From Poa pratensis (taxonomy: Eukaryota > Streptophyta > Magnoliopsida > Poales > Poaceae): DNA of 64,000 bases. Below are positions 19,800 to 30,163 of the stretch, one piece after another. Position 1 is the stretch's first letter. The number at the start of each line of letters is the position of its first letter. The notes beneath the pieces were generated by a model. That model did no database searches. It was not told the origin of the DNA and saw nothing but the letters and a program-made list of their open reading frames with translations. The translations under genes were made by a program, and so were the position numbers. The stretch covers positions 133,551,975 to 133,615,974 of the forward strand of contig CAMZMU010000041.1 of NCBI GenBank assembly GCA_947311845.1, read 5' to 3'.

Positions 19800-21263
19800 T
19801 GCGCTGCACTTACATGTGGGGCCACCCTGCGCTGCCCGTTTCTTCCCAAAATTTTCACCAAGTCCCGCCAGAAGCCTCGCCTCTCGCGACCACCTCTCGC
19901 CGCCGGCAGCCCACCGCGCTCCACCGCGCTTGACCCGCCCGCCACCGACCTCCACCGCCACCCGCACCGGCGCCGCCCGTGCTCGACGCTCCCGTGGTCG
20001 CCTCGCTCGTGCTCGACGCGCCCGTGGTCGCCTGCGACCTCGACACCGGCCGTGCCCCCGCCCAATCCTTCGCCGCCGCCTCCTCCAAGCTCGGCCTCGT
20101 CCGCCGCCGTTGCCCCCTCTCCTGCAGACGCCCTCGACCTCCCCTCCCCCCCCCTCCCCGAGGTGTGCTTCCCCCCTCTCTCCCTCCTCCCTCCCCTACC
20201 GAATTACGTGCACGCAAGGTGTTCGATAGTAGTACTGGCTCATCTTTGTAGCAGTAGCTGTACCAACTTCACTTGCTAAATGGTGTTTGATAGTAGTACT
20301 TGTGCTAACACCTGACTGCCATAAACGTAATGACCTTTCTAACTGTTGCTACTAAGCTAGGTAGGATAGTGACACCAGTACCCTTTGGTCTTTGGAGCAG
20401 TAGGCAAAGCAAGGCAAGCACGCTCCAGGTCTCACATGTACCCTGCAGGGTGGCTGAGGGTGAGCTCCAGGGAGGTGCCTGCATCTTGGCTATGGCCGGG
20501 CATCATCATCAGCTGCTGGTTGCTGTAAAAGCTGTACTGCTGCTGTTCTTGCAGCTGCTACTGATGTTATCATCACAATGTTATGTTAATTTATTTGTTA
20601 TTAATTAACATAGTTGCTTGCATAGTTGTTAATTAGAGAAGTTAATTATTGCTATGTTAATTTATTTGTTATTATTTTTTGCTTGCTGCATAGTTGCTTG
20701 CTGCATAGTGTTAGTTGCTTGCTGCATAGTTTTTAGCATGATGTTAATTAGAGCTTGCCTTTAGCACATGTGAGAAGTTAATTTATTCACAAGTTTTGAC
20801 ATTTTTATGTACTATGCAGTTTGAAGAGGAGACCTCGACGCGCTGCTGTTCCGGAGCTCGTCGACAAGTGGTGAGAAATTATGGATGTGTTGTGAATGGT
20901 GTTGATGGATATATGTGTCCACGACCATCGTGTCGTGGTTGTTTGTGCTCCGACCATCGTGTCGTGGAGATGCCGGCCGGAGATGCCGGCCGGAGTTGTG
21001 GATATTTTTTGTGAAATGCTTGTGCAGGTACCCCGTGAGGCCCTTGAGATTGCCGGAACGTCGATTAACTTCCGTTCCGGCAAATTCGGGTACTCCATAT
21101 GTCCTATTTTTAGCAAAGGTCATGCCAAAAATTTCGTGAAATTTAGCATGACTTTGCTAAAAATAGGACATATGGGGTATTGCGGCTAATGCATGGGCCG
21201 GGTATCTTAGTACTAAATTAAGTGATGCTTTTGTTATATTTGTTGTACTAACTTTTTCAATGC
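19800..21263 (+). other. Leader region of the second CACTA gene
   Basis: A C-rich block (19850-20220) is followed by AT-rich sequence up to a splice-acceptor-like TTTTTCAATGCAG at 21264, just before the first recognised ATG. It is best read as promoter, untranslated exon and leader intron(s). Open frames in the C-rich part are compositional. It contains a strong hairpin at 21095-21177. Confidence 0.5.
21095..21177. repeat. Long near-perfect hairpin in the second gene's leader
   Basis: The arm CATATGTCCTATTTTTAGC (continuing AAAG) pairs perfectly for 23 bp with its inverted copy ending ATAGGACATATG, then for about 10 more pairs with one bulge and one mismatch around GTCATGC; the loop is short. 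A smaller inverted repeat, TTGCCGGAACG with CGTTCCGGCAA, lies just before it (21050-21083). A related but one-armed version of this module is in the tnpD leader at 15791-15885. Confidence 0.8.
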
Positions 21264-21272
21264 AGTGCAAAC

Positions 21273-24200
21273 ATGTCCTCCGAGGCCGGTCCTTCTAAGC
21301 ACATGAGCGTCGAAGAACAAGCTAGAGAAAAGAACAAGCCGTTCTGGGAAGTGAATAACCCGGAGATGGAGGATGCGGAGGCCGCCGAACTGGCTCGTGA
21401 CGGCGATGGAGACTTTCTGTTAGAGATGGAGGATGCGGAGGATGCGGAGGACACCGACAGAGATGGGGACGCAACCACCACCACCGAGGGCGGCGACCAC
21501 ACGGATGTCGGGGGTGGCGACCACACGATGGCGGTGGTGGTGGTAACCCGACCGCTAAGAGGCATAAGAAGCAAGGAAGGACCGGACACCGAATGCGGTG
21601 GCCCCCATCACAGACACGTTCACTAAGGTCTCCTTAAGTGGCCAACCACAGGAGCCTAGGAACATCGCAAAAGGGTACGGCATGCAACTAGGGTGCATCC
21701 TCCGGGAAACCGTGTCGATCAACACATATGACCTCAGGAGCGCGGAGAATGAGGCTTTGCGCACACAACTCCTCAATAAGCTTCACGAACGATACATTTT
21801 CCCGGATGATGGAAACAAAAAGGTGGACAACTTCGCCATCACGAAGATGAACACCGCCTTGACCAGCTGGAGAGGCCGGGTGAAGGCGAAGATTGAAAAG
21901 GGTCTTAGCTGGGAAGAGATCAGTGCCAAAGAGCCGTACATCGACATAGAAGAGTTCGAGGCATTGAAGTTGTCCTTGGCATCTCCGGAGGCTGAAAAAT
22001 GGACCGAGTGGGGGAAGAAAATGCGGGCACTGAACTTAGGTAACCACCATTTGGGAAGCAGCGGTTACGCAGGAAAAAAGCCCGTTTGGGACAAGGAGGA
22101 TGCCGAGGTTGCGAGACTTGGGAAGGAGAACCCGTGGCATAAAATCACGGACGAGCAAGTTAGGAACTTTGTTCGGTCCCGCTACTATCTGAAGCCGGGG
22201 ACGGGGGAATTCGTTACCGACTATGAAGATGTGTTGGAATTCGAGAAAAAGCTGGTAAGGAACTTAATTACCGCGGATATCTCAAAGTCCATTTGCGTTG
22301 ATTTCTACATGGGTTCACGTTTATTTCCTTTGTCCGCAGGAGGCTGAGTTGAAGGCTGAGGCTGAGGCCGGCCCGTCGTCCCAGGAGGCTCAGGCCGGCC
22401 CGTGGGACACGACTTTCAACCGGGCGATGAACGTTTTCAAGGGGAGGGACAAGTCAAAGCCGCCGACGTCAGCTGGCCGTGTGACCGGCTTTGGTACGTC
22501 GATGAAGTTCATCGAGTACTACAGCACGGACACCGACAAGAAAAAGGAGAGGAGGAAGCCGGCTAAAGATAGAGCCGAGGTTCTCGAGCTAAGGAAGAAG
22601 CTGGAGACACTAGAGAAAGAAAAGGTGGACTCTACCATGGTGGACAAGCTAGTGGCCGAGAAGGTGAACGAGCAGCTCCGGACGTTGTTACCCCCTGGGT
22701 TGATGGAGGGGTTAGCTGCCTGGAACGCGAGAGGTCAACAGGGGCCGATACACGTGCCCAGCTTCGCCGGCAGCACCTCCAGCAATAACGTGTCGCCGGT
22801 CCTGGTGACCCCACCGGTGCTCCCTGTCGTGGATCAACAGACACCAAGGCCGGAGAATAATGATAATGCGCACGAGCGGCCGGAGAATGATAGGCCGGCC
22901 GCCGGCACCGGCGCCCTTGTCTCGACATTAGCCGAGCTCGACGCCATCACCAAGGTAACTAATTAGTTAGTCCGCGACATCTTCTATGACTATATATGCC
23001 TTTGATGACTGCCATATCTCATGCATGGTGCCCAACATGTGTTGACTCCCAGGACATGCCTTGCATACTCCTGCATAGGGTGGGGGTCGGCGGCGAGTTG
23101 AAGGAAGTCGCAATGGCCAAGATCATACAACCTTTGACCCGCGATATGCACAACACCCGAATGAGCGAGGTCGTGATGAAAGTCAATGTGAGCGAGGTAC
23201 TGCCTGAGTTCTATGACATCGACCCCCCCACGCAACCTCCGGGAGCCGAGAAACACATGAAGCTTGGCGAATGCGGGAAGTGGATGATGGAATGGCCGAA
23301 GACCCAGATTCGTCTTGGGGATGTTCTTCATGGGGTCAGGCGCACCGGCGGCGCCACCTCGAGGCCCCGGCCCCAGGTCGTTCGGCCCCCGTCGAGGCGG
23401 CCACAAAAAGGTGTTGCGGATGAACCGGTGCCACAAGCAGCCGTCGCGACCACCCAAAAGGAACCGCCGGTCGCCGCCACCACCACCCAGAAGCTACCGC
23501 CGGTCGCCGCCACCACCGGCCGGAAGCTGCCGCCGCTCGCCGCCACCACCGGCCGGAAGCTACCGCCGGTAGTCGCCGCCACCAACCGCCACAAACAGTT
23601 GTTGGGAACATCTTCACCGCAACCGTCCAAGGTTAGTTCTGACTTTCCGAATTCCCCGACTTTCCGACTTTCCCGACTAACGGATGTGCTATTGTTTATG
23701 TTTAGGACAAAGCCGTTGCACCTCAACTTGGTGGCAACGACGACAATGAGGAGGAGGACAATGATGTCAACGTCGATGACTACATCAACACTGGCGCCTG
23801 CATGGATGGTATGTACATGCCTCTTGTGGATGAAGAACCCTTCCGCGACCACCGCGGTCAACCTGCTCGTCCCACTTCATGCACACAACGCCTGGCCTTC
23901 ACCGACACGCCTCCGGATGCCGGCGATCATCAAGCTCAACCGGGTAACATTTTCAGCCCTAACACACTGAAAGAAACTGTTAAAGCGGGGTTCACTTCAC
24001 CCCCACAATCCACAGAGATGAAGAACAAGAAGCACAGGAAGAGAAAAGGATCCTCCACCTCTGCGAGCCAGCCAGCTCCTAAGATCCGGGGTCTTGAAGA
24101 CACGATTCCACCCCGTGCGGATGGCTTCCCCCGAGTTCATGAAGCTGGTAAACCTATCTTGTCTGGGGACTTGCTCCGCCTTGCAGAAGGACCCATGATT

Positions 24201-25454
24201 GCCTTGCAGGAATCTATCTTGCATCTAGAGGAGCTCCTTCTTAAAGACAAGCAGCCGAGTTACCCGGCGTTCGCGGTCAAGGTGCCAAACGAGCTGGTGG
24301 ACTTCGTCCAGGAAGACCCCGCGGATGTGTTCTTCATAGCGTACGAGGACATCTTCAAACTCTTTCACACTCAACGGCTGGACTATAACATGATCCGCCT
24401 ATATGCGCTCGATATGGCGATGAAGATCAGGAGAGATGATACCCCGTACGTCGCGATAGTGGATCCCTACTACATGCGCGACAGCCATCTAGTGGAAGGA
24501 TCAAAGACACGGGAAACGGCCACGGAGTACCTCGTAAGGGTCATGCTGGCCAACAAGAGGAAGAACGCCCTTCTTCTGCCTTTCTTTTTCGAGTAAGTAC
24601 ACATCCGCTCGCCACCGTCGGATCTTATGCCTTCTTGTACATTTCTTCCATCGCTGATCCTTTGTCCAACATTCCGTTTCAATTGTGTTGAGCAGGGACA
24701 AGTACTGCGCACTCATCTACGTATCCCCGAGGTGGTCCATTGCCACTTATTTGGACTCGGGGAATAAATCCATGCCGCGATGATACACCAGAATAAAGGG
24801 TGTTCTCGATGACGCTCTCGAGGCCTATGCGCAAAAGGGCGGCCCCTTCCATAAGAAGTCGGAATTCTACACGGACGAAAACACACACAAGTTCCAGCAT
24901 GGGACCGGCTTCCATTGCATCAAGCAACTGGATGGCAGCGTGAAGGAGGCCTACTACGCCCTCCATCATCTTAAAGCGATTGTCCGGGATTTCGAGAAAA
25001 TGAAGATTCCATCTGGTCTCGCAGAATACACCAAAATGGCGGATTCTCTCACCGATGCTGATTACAGAACAGACTTCCATCGCATCCGGCTGCAATTGTC
25101 AACGATAATCCTCGATGATGTCATTCACAAATCAGGGTCCTACCACTACCCCAGAGGTATTATAGAAGTGCATGTGTAGGGTTATATATTATATATATGC
25201 TATGCTATGAAACCCAAATATGATAGCCATATGATTTCCAACCATGACAATTGATTGATTGTCTTGCCTCTCTACTTAGACGAATAAATTATACTCTATT
25301 TATATCACTAACCAATATATATCCCAATCCATCTTCAGGGTTGTGTCAGAGGGATATCGAAGAACGACTAGAGGCACAGAATGACACCAGGGAGTGGAAG
25401 ACGAAAGAAGGCTATCAACCGTTCCCGGCGCCGCTCAAGAAGAGGACTCCATGA
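21273..25454 (+). pseudogene. Second CACTA gene (TnpA-like with Ulp1-like C-terminus), decayed
   Basis: Exons inferred from frames and GT/AG sites: about 21273-22254, 22341-22954, 23053-23631, 23706-24592, 24696-25156 and 25339-25454. The N-terminus is acidic (repeated MEDAE), followed by a plant-transposase-like region (around GYGMQLGCILRETVSIN and KPGTGEFVTDYEDV), a charged coiled-coil segment (ELRKKLETLEKEKV) and a proline-rich repeat of KLPPVAATTGR. The C-terminal exons look like an Ulp1-type cysteine protease fold (NALLLPFFFE, then CALIYVSPRWSIATYLDSG), but the catalytic positions are not kept. At least one frameshift lies between 21520 and 21590 and an in-frame TGA at 24781. It is probably not expressed as a full protein. 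Confidence 0.72.
23440..23600 (+). repeat. Proline-rich tandem codon repeat
   Basis: A roughly 36-bp unit encoding KLPPVAATTGR-like text is repeated about four times within exon 3 of the second CACTA gene. It is GC-rich low complexity, probably variable in length. Confidence 0.75.
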
Positions 25455-25747
25455 TCCATGCATGCTCCCGCGCGCTCTTGCTCACCATCATCGCCGATGT
25501 GTACTACATTTGATTATAGTTAGGCGGCGAACACTTGATTTGTAATGTGTAGTGTGAAATGATGAAACATTCGGCTCTTTTGTGACTATGTGTATATATG
25601 TATCTCGATCGGGCACTAAGTAATATATGTGATGACATATTGATTAACGAGTTTGTCTGTTTATATACCTGTATTTCTGTATAAACCTGTATAAATCCTG
25701 TATTTGTACAACAAAACGAAAAAATACCGGTATTTCTGTTTCATATT

Positions 25748-26022
25748 TCTGTGGCGCACGCTTTTTGTTTTTGTGGCGCACCACTTTCTGTGGCGCACCA
25801 ACAAACAGTGCGCCACAGAATTCCTCTGTATAGGGTGCTGCCGACCTCTTTCTGTGGCGCACCACGCTGGGTGCGCCACAGAAAGTTGAACTTTCTGTGG
25901 CGCACTCCCTGGGTGCGCCACAGAAATAATTTTTGTGGCGAGAATTCTGTGGCGCACCCAGAAATCCTCCAGGTGCGCCACAGAAAGTAAAAAACGTGCG
26001 CCACAGAAAGGCCTTTCTGTGG
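25748..26022. repeat. Right subterminal array of palindromic modules
   Basis: Full modules start at 25787, 25851, 25894 and 25946, with spacers of 11, 10, 9 and 17 nt, plus single arms at 25748, near 25771 and near 26000. It is shorter and more irregular than the left array. Same 12-mer TTCTGTGGCGCA. Confidence 0.9.
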
Positions 26023-26030
26023 TAGTGCTT

Positions 26031-26810
26031 GGTTCGAATACCCTGCAAGTCGACATTGCCCAATTAATGATTGCGTCTTGCAAATGTTGCTTGTCGGGAT
26101 ATAGAGCACCCACGTCAATCTAGTTCTGGTTGTATTGCCAGGCAGAATCATAACCATCGTTCACAGTCATTGACGAAGAGAAGTCATGACTCCATGACGC
26201 AGGATTAGGCACCACCTGTAAGTCATCCGACTCGTCGGAATCATCGGCATAACCACTATCACCATCTGTATTTTCCTGTTCCATCTGGGTCTGCATATGC
26301 CCAGATTCCTCGTCTGCATCTGTCTCAACACCATCGTCATCTCCTACTTCTGCCTGACAGTTCTGCCCTGAATCGTAACCACCACCTCCAACATCTTCCT
26401 GACTATCATCATGTCCAGATAAATGTATCTCCTGACTGCTCTGACAAGGATCGTGCCCACCCTCGCCTTCAGGAGGGTTCACCTCCTTCGCGACAGTATC
26501 AGTAAGGCGACAGGGGTAGTTCCCCTGCTTTCGCAACCTTGCAGCCAGCGCACCAACTGAGAGGTCCGATCTATCGGCCTCAAATAGAAAAACACCGGTG
26601 ACCTTGACTTCGTCCACAATTCATGCACACCGATGGTGTCTGTTTCAGGATTAAGCCCTAAACATCCTGCCAACCAATCTTTCAGCTGACTTATGGACCA
26701 TGTTTGTGGGGAGTTCAGTTCCAAATGTGACCATCGAAACTGACTCAGATCAGCTCCCAACTCAGTTATTTCAACAGTACCAGACCGTAGTAAAAAAACA
26801 CTTCACTAAA
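26031..26810 (-). pseudogene. MULE transposase, N-terminal fragment (split by CACTA)
   Basis: On the minus strand the frame from about 26806 carries an N-terminal region with GADLSQFRWSHLEL and TKSRSPVFFYLRP. It then moves to another frame near 26500 that continues with an acidic linker (GDDDGVETDADEES). After an in-frame stop (TAG near 26121) comes DVGALYPDKQHLQDAI, the usual start of the MULE DNA-binding domain. The next residues are on the far side of the CACTA element at 14905. The frame change and stop show it was already decayed or has decayed since. Confidence 0.7.
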
Positions 26811-27346
26811 TTACTCATCTCGGCAACCTAAAAATGTACCACGAAATAATCATTAAAACCGGAACAACTACATAGTATACACTTCATTATTACTACCGCA
26901 ACAAATACCTAGCAATTAATACCGGATACTTAGCAATATCAATATCGCACGACAAACTTAACAATAATGCAAACCTAATTAATTTAAACCCTAATTGGCC
27001 AAAAATCACATACCTTGAAGCGTGCCTTGATTCAATGGAGGAGCACCACCACCACCACCACGACCGGAGCAGCAGAAGCACCACCACCACGCCTTGCTCG
27101 GCCTACACCAACCTCCACCGCATCTCCACCATTGTTCCACAAAAGCACCACCAAATCACCACCACAACCTAACCCATCTGTAGATCGGAGTTGCCCTAAC
27201 AATTTACCACCTCTAGGCTTAAGATTTGGTGGCTGGTGGGAGAAATCACCGGAGCAGGGAAGAAATCGCCGGAGCTCTTTTCGGAAACGAACAAGACAGA
27301 GAGAGACGCGAGGAGGAAGAAGGAACCCGTCGATCTTATGCTGCGA
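26811..27346 (-). other. MULE 5' flank with CAC microsatellite
   Basis: AT-rich intron-like sequence followed by a leader with a short CAC repeat (27045-27063). No convincing protein frame; probably the untranslated leader and promoter of the MULE transposase. Confidence 0.4.
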
Positions 27347-27537
27347 CCTATCGGCTACGGCCTGGCCGATAGGGTTATCGGCTATGACGTGGCCGATTAG
27401 TGGCCACGTGTGACCCGAAAGGCCTTTTGGCTGCAGGCCTGGCCCGCCATGCGACCTGCTCGGCTTCGCCCTGGCCGATAGGGTCTAATCGGCCCAGCAG
27501 TGGCTGATAGGGCCTAATCGGTTAACTCGCAGCCGAG
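27347..27537. repeat. Five dyad repeats TCGGC-N9-GCCGA
   Basis: Dyads centre on CCTATCGGC/GCCGATAGG (27347-27373, nine perfect pairs), ATCGGC/GCCGAT (27377-27397), TCGGC/GCCGA (27460-27478), ATCGGC/GCTGAT (27488-27508) and ATCGGT/GCCGAG (27517-27537). The spacer is exactly 9 nt in all five. Successive starts are about 28, 83, 28 and 29 bp apart. The cluster lies upstream of the MULE gene, where subterminal transposase sites or an operator-like array would be expected. Confidence 0.85.
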
Positions 27538-27539
27538 GT

Positions 27540-27834
27540 TGGAATATTTCTGCAAATGATTCAAACTGCGTAATATTTGTCAAAATTAATAAAAAAATGT
27601 ATTATTAAAAAAAATTAGCCACTATCAGCTGGATAAATTTCTGCACCAAAGCCGTCTTCAGCAAAGCGCGTCACTGCCATAAACTGGCGGATATAAGAGG
27701 AAACATGAGTTTAAAGGAAGTAGAAGTGATCGATCATGGAGCCACTCACTGTCCGCGTCCCTTTGCATAAACACCAGTTGAGTGTCCGTGATCATCCGAG
27801 AGATGGCAGCCTCTCAATGCTTTTTGTCGCGTAA
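27540..27834. other. Left flank of the LINE insertion
   Basis: AT-rich sequence; 27615-27834 resembles 46930-47064, ending with TTTTTGTCGCGTAAA at the LINE boundary. No gene recognised. Confidence 0.6.
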
Positions 27835-27870
27835 ATGTTCATGCGAGGAATATAGGCTCGACCACCTTGC

Positions 27871-30163
27871 CATGAGCGGCGACCCTGGCGATCCGGACGG
27901 CGCACCCGTGGCTCCCCTCATCGGCCGTTTCTGGGCCGAATCCGAGCCTTCGCCGCTGGTTGCTGCGGCTGGGGGACGCCGCCGGAAGACGCTCGCGCCC
28001 CCGGCGTGGGACGCGGCCTTGTCGGGATCGCGGTTTGCTTGCCTTGGAGGTCTAACGGCGCGTTCCGGCGGGCAGGCCGCCGAGAGCGGATCGGAGACGG
28101 AAGAGGTTGACCCCATGGAGAGGGCGGAGATCGTGGCTACGGTTGTGGCGGAGGATGTCCTCCAGGACGAGTGGCTGGTGTCTAGCGTCGACATACGCCG
28201 GCCGGCCAAGTCCGACGAGGATATCGCGCGGGAGTTCTGGGAGGAGATCGGGTTCCCGACGCCGGCATCTCGAAGCTGGGAATCTTCTCCGACCAGAGCC
28301 ACGGATCAAGCAGGTATGACTTCGTCTAGTGTGTGCAGGTCGGCGGTAGAGGATGGAACTCGAGGGGATGCCGGTGCGAGTTCGCCGCATTCGCCCGGCG
28401 GCGGGGATGCTCGGATCAAGCTGCCGCAAGGTCGTGTCTTGTGCACGCCGAAGGTCCGCATGGGGTGGCGTGGTCCCCTTCCTCGACCCCGGATCACGCC
28501 GCCTCCTTGCCTTGGAGATTTCTTGCCGGAGTCGAGCTCTCCTCTGATGGCGCACGGCCCATTTCCTCCTGCGGTAACGTCGGGCGGCGTCGACCCGGCA
28601 CTGATCTCGGCGGAGAAGACGGAAGCGGAGGCGGTTCTGAAAATTCAAACAACGCTGCCACTGACGCGTGGGACCCACGAACAGGCATGCTGCAGCCGTC
28701 CATCTCCTTGGGCTCATCTCAGCCTTTGGTACGGAGGCCTTTGGAGCACCGATCGGGTTCGTCCTAGGGTTGTTTCTCGTTCGTGCGCGTCTGTGCATCC
28801 TTCGACCGCCGCCTCTGCCTCCCGGCCGTCTCCATCACCTGCTTCCTCTCCTCCGGCCGCCATCAACACCACTTCGCTGCGGAGGTCCTTTGCCGCGGTT
28901 GTTGCGGCGTCGCCCCCCATGGAGGCGCCACCTGGGTTCCCTGGCCCTCCTGGCTGGGCTCCGGCGACGAACAATGGTCAAGGTCGAGGCATGTTTCAAG
29001 GCCGCGGGACTGGACAGGGTCGTGGAGCCGGAGGTCGCTACGGCCGGGGTGGAGGCAACCAGCACGGAGGAGGTGCCGGTTACTTTGGTCCTTCCCATCA
29101 TGGAGCAGGTTTGGCGGCGCAAGGAGCTGGCGCGGCGCCGTTCGCTCCTGGTTCGGCGCAGCTAGGCTCGATGGATGGCTTCGCCGCGCAGCACGCTGGA
29201 TATCAAGGCGGGCGCACGTCGCGGGTCAGGGGCAGTACGCTGCCTTTCAAGGCGCGGTGCCCATCGCGGGCCAGGTGCAGCACGCTGGGGCTGCCGCTGG
29301 TCAGTACGGCGCTGGCGGGGCTCAGTACGCTCCGGCTGCAATGCAAGGCGGCCAGGTGCAGCAAGGCGTTTTTGCTCCTAACGCTGCGGCTGGACCTCTG
29401 TCGGTTGCCGCCCAAGCACCCAAGAGGAAGAAGAAGCGGAATAAGCCGGGGGCAGTGGCGCAAGGGCAGCAGCTGGGCTTGCCGGGGGCTGCTCCACAAG
29501 CTCCGGTTCATCTAGCTGCAGGACAGCAGCAAGCAGGAGGCGAGCTGCTCATGTCAGGGGCTGCCCAGGCTGTTGCCACTCCCACGTTGCCGGTGCAAAA
29601 CGTGGTGGCAGTGGCAGCAGCAAATGTGACTATGCCTAGCGTCAAGAAGGTCAAAGGTTGGTGCTGGAAGTGTGCTGTCAATGATCACGCCACTAAAGAC
29701 TGCCCAGTGAAGCATTACTGTTACATCTGTGATAATACAAAACACCCAACTCCCACGTGTCCAACTCTGAAGTTGCCGAGGCCTGCGGTTTACGTTGCCG
29801 GGCATGGGCAACTTGACACCATGTTCACCATGTTCCCAGACAACTTGTACAAGAAGGAGGTGGCCCCGAAGAACTCGCCGGTGGCTCTCGTGACTGTGCA
29901 GGGAGTGGCCGCCACGGCGAGACAGGTCGAAGCCCAAGTGGCTAAGCTGTCCATGGTACGTGCTTGGTGTTGGGAGGCCATTCCGTGTGGGGACAACTGT
30001 TTCACGGTGAACTTCCCGAACAAGGAGGAGCTGTCCAGGTTTGTTGGGTCTGAGCTCGGTGTTCCATCTCAAGCAACCAAGCTCATTTTCAGCGAGTGGA
30101 AGCCTGTGGATGTTGAGCATTCGACGGAGTTGTATCAGGTTTGGGTGCATGTGACTGGAGTGC
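27871..30163 (+). pseudogene. LINE ORF1, 5' part
   Basis: A frame starting MSGDPGDPDGAPVAP (27871) runs through acidic and then glycine/glutamine-rich low-complexity text to about 29200. The meaningful reading then continues in a second frame. That part has a basic KRKKKRNK patch (about 29424-29447) and two zinc-knuckle-like units, CWKCAVNDHATKDC and CYICDNTKHPTPTC (29660-29763), then a DUF4283-like RNA-binding region (CFTVNFPNKEELSRF). It is cut by the LTR element at 30163. The frame change near 29200 shows it is a pseudogene. ORF1 proteins of plant LINEs bind the element RNA. Confidence 0.75.

Larger units (their letters stand above)
14906..26027 (+). mobile_element. CACTA (En/Spm) transposon, 11.1 kb, complete ends
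   Basis: Left tip CACTACTAGGAAAAGG and right tip CCTTTCTGTGGTAGTG are imperfect inverted repeats. The 3-bp target duplication CTT is at 14903-14905 and 26028-26030. Inside are an intact TnpD-type transposase gene, a decayed second gene, subterminal arrays of the 12-mer TTCTGTGGCGCA in palindromic pairs at both ends, and a third array between the genes. Because tips, duplication and transposase frame are preserved, the insertion is fairly young. It sits in a MULE transposase gene in the opposite orientation. Confidence 0.95.

Noticed and set aside
28052..28798. 248-codon minus frame in LINE ORF1
   Set aside because: Antisense to the ORF1 frame that continues into zinc knuckles; arginine-rich composition artefact.
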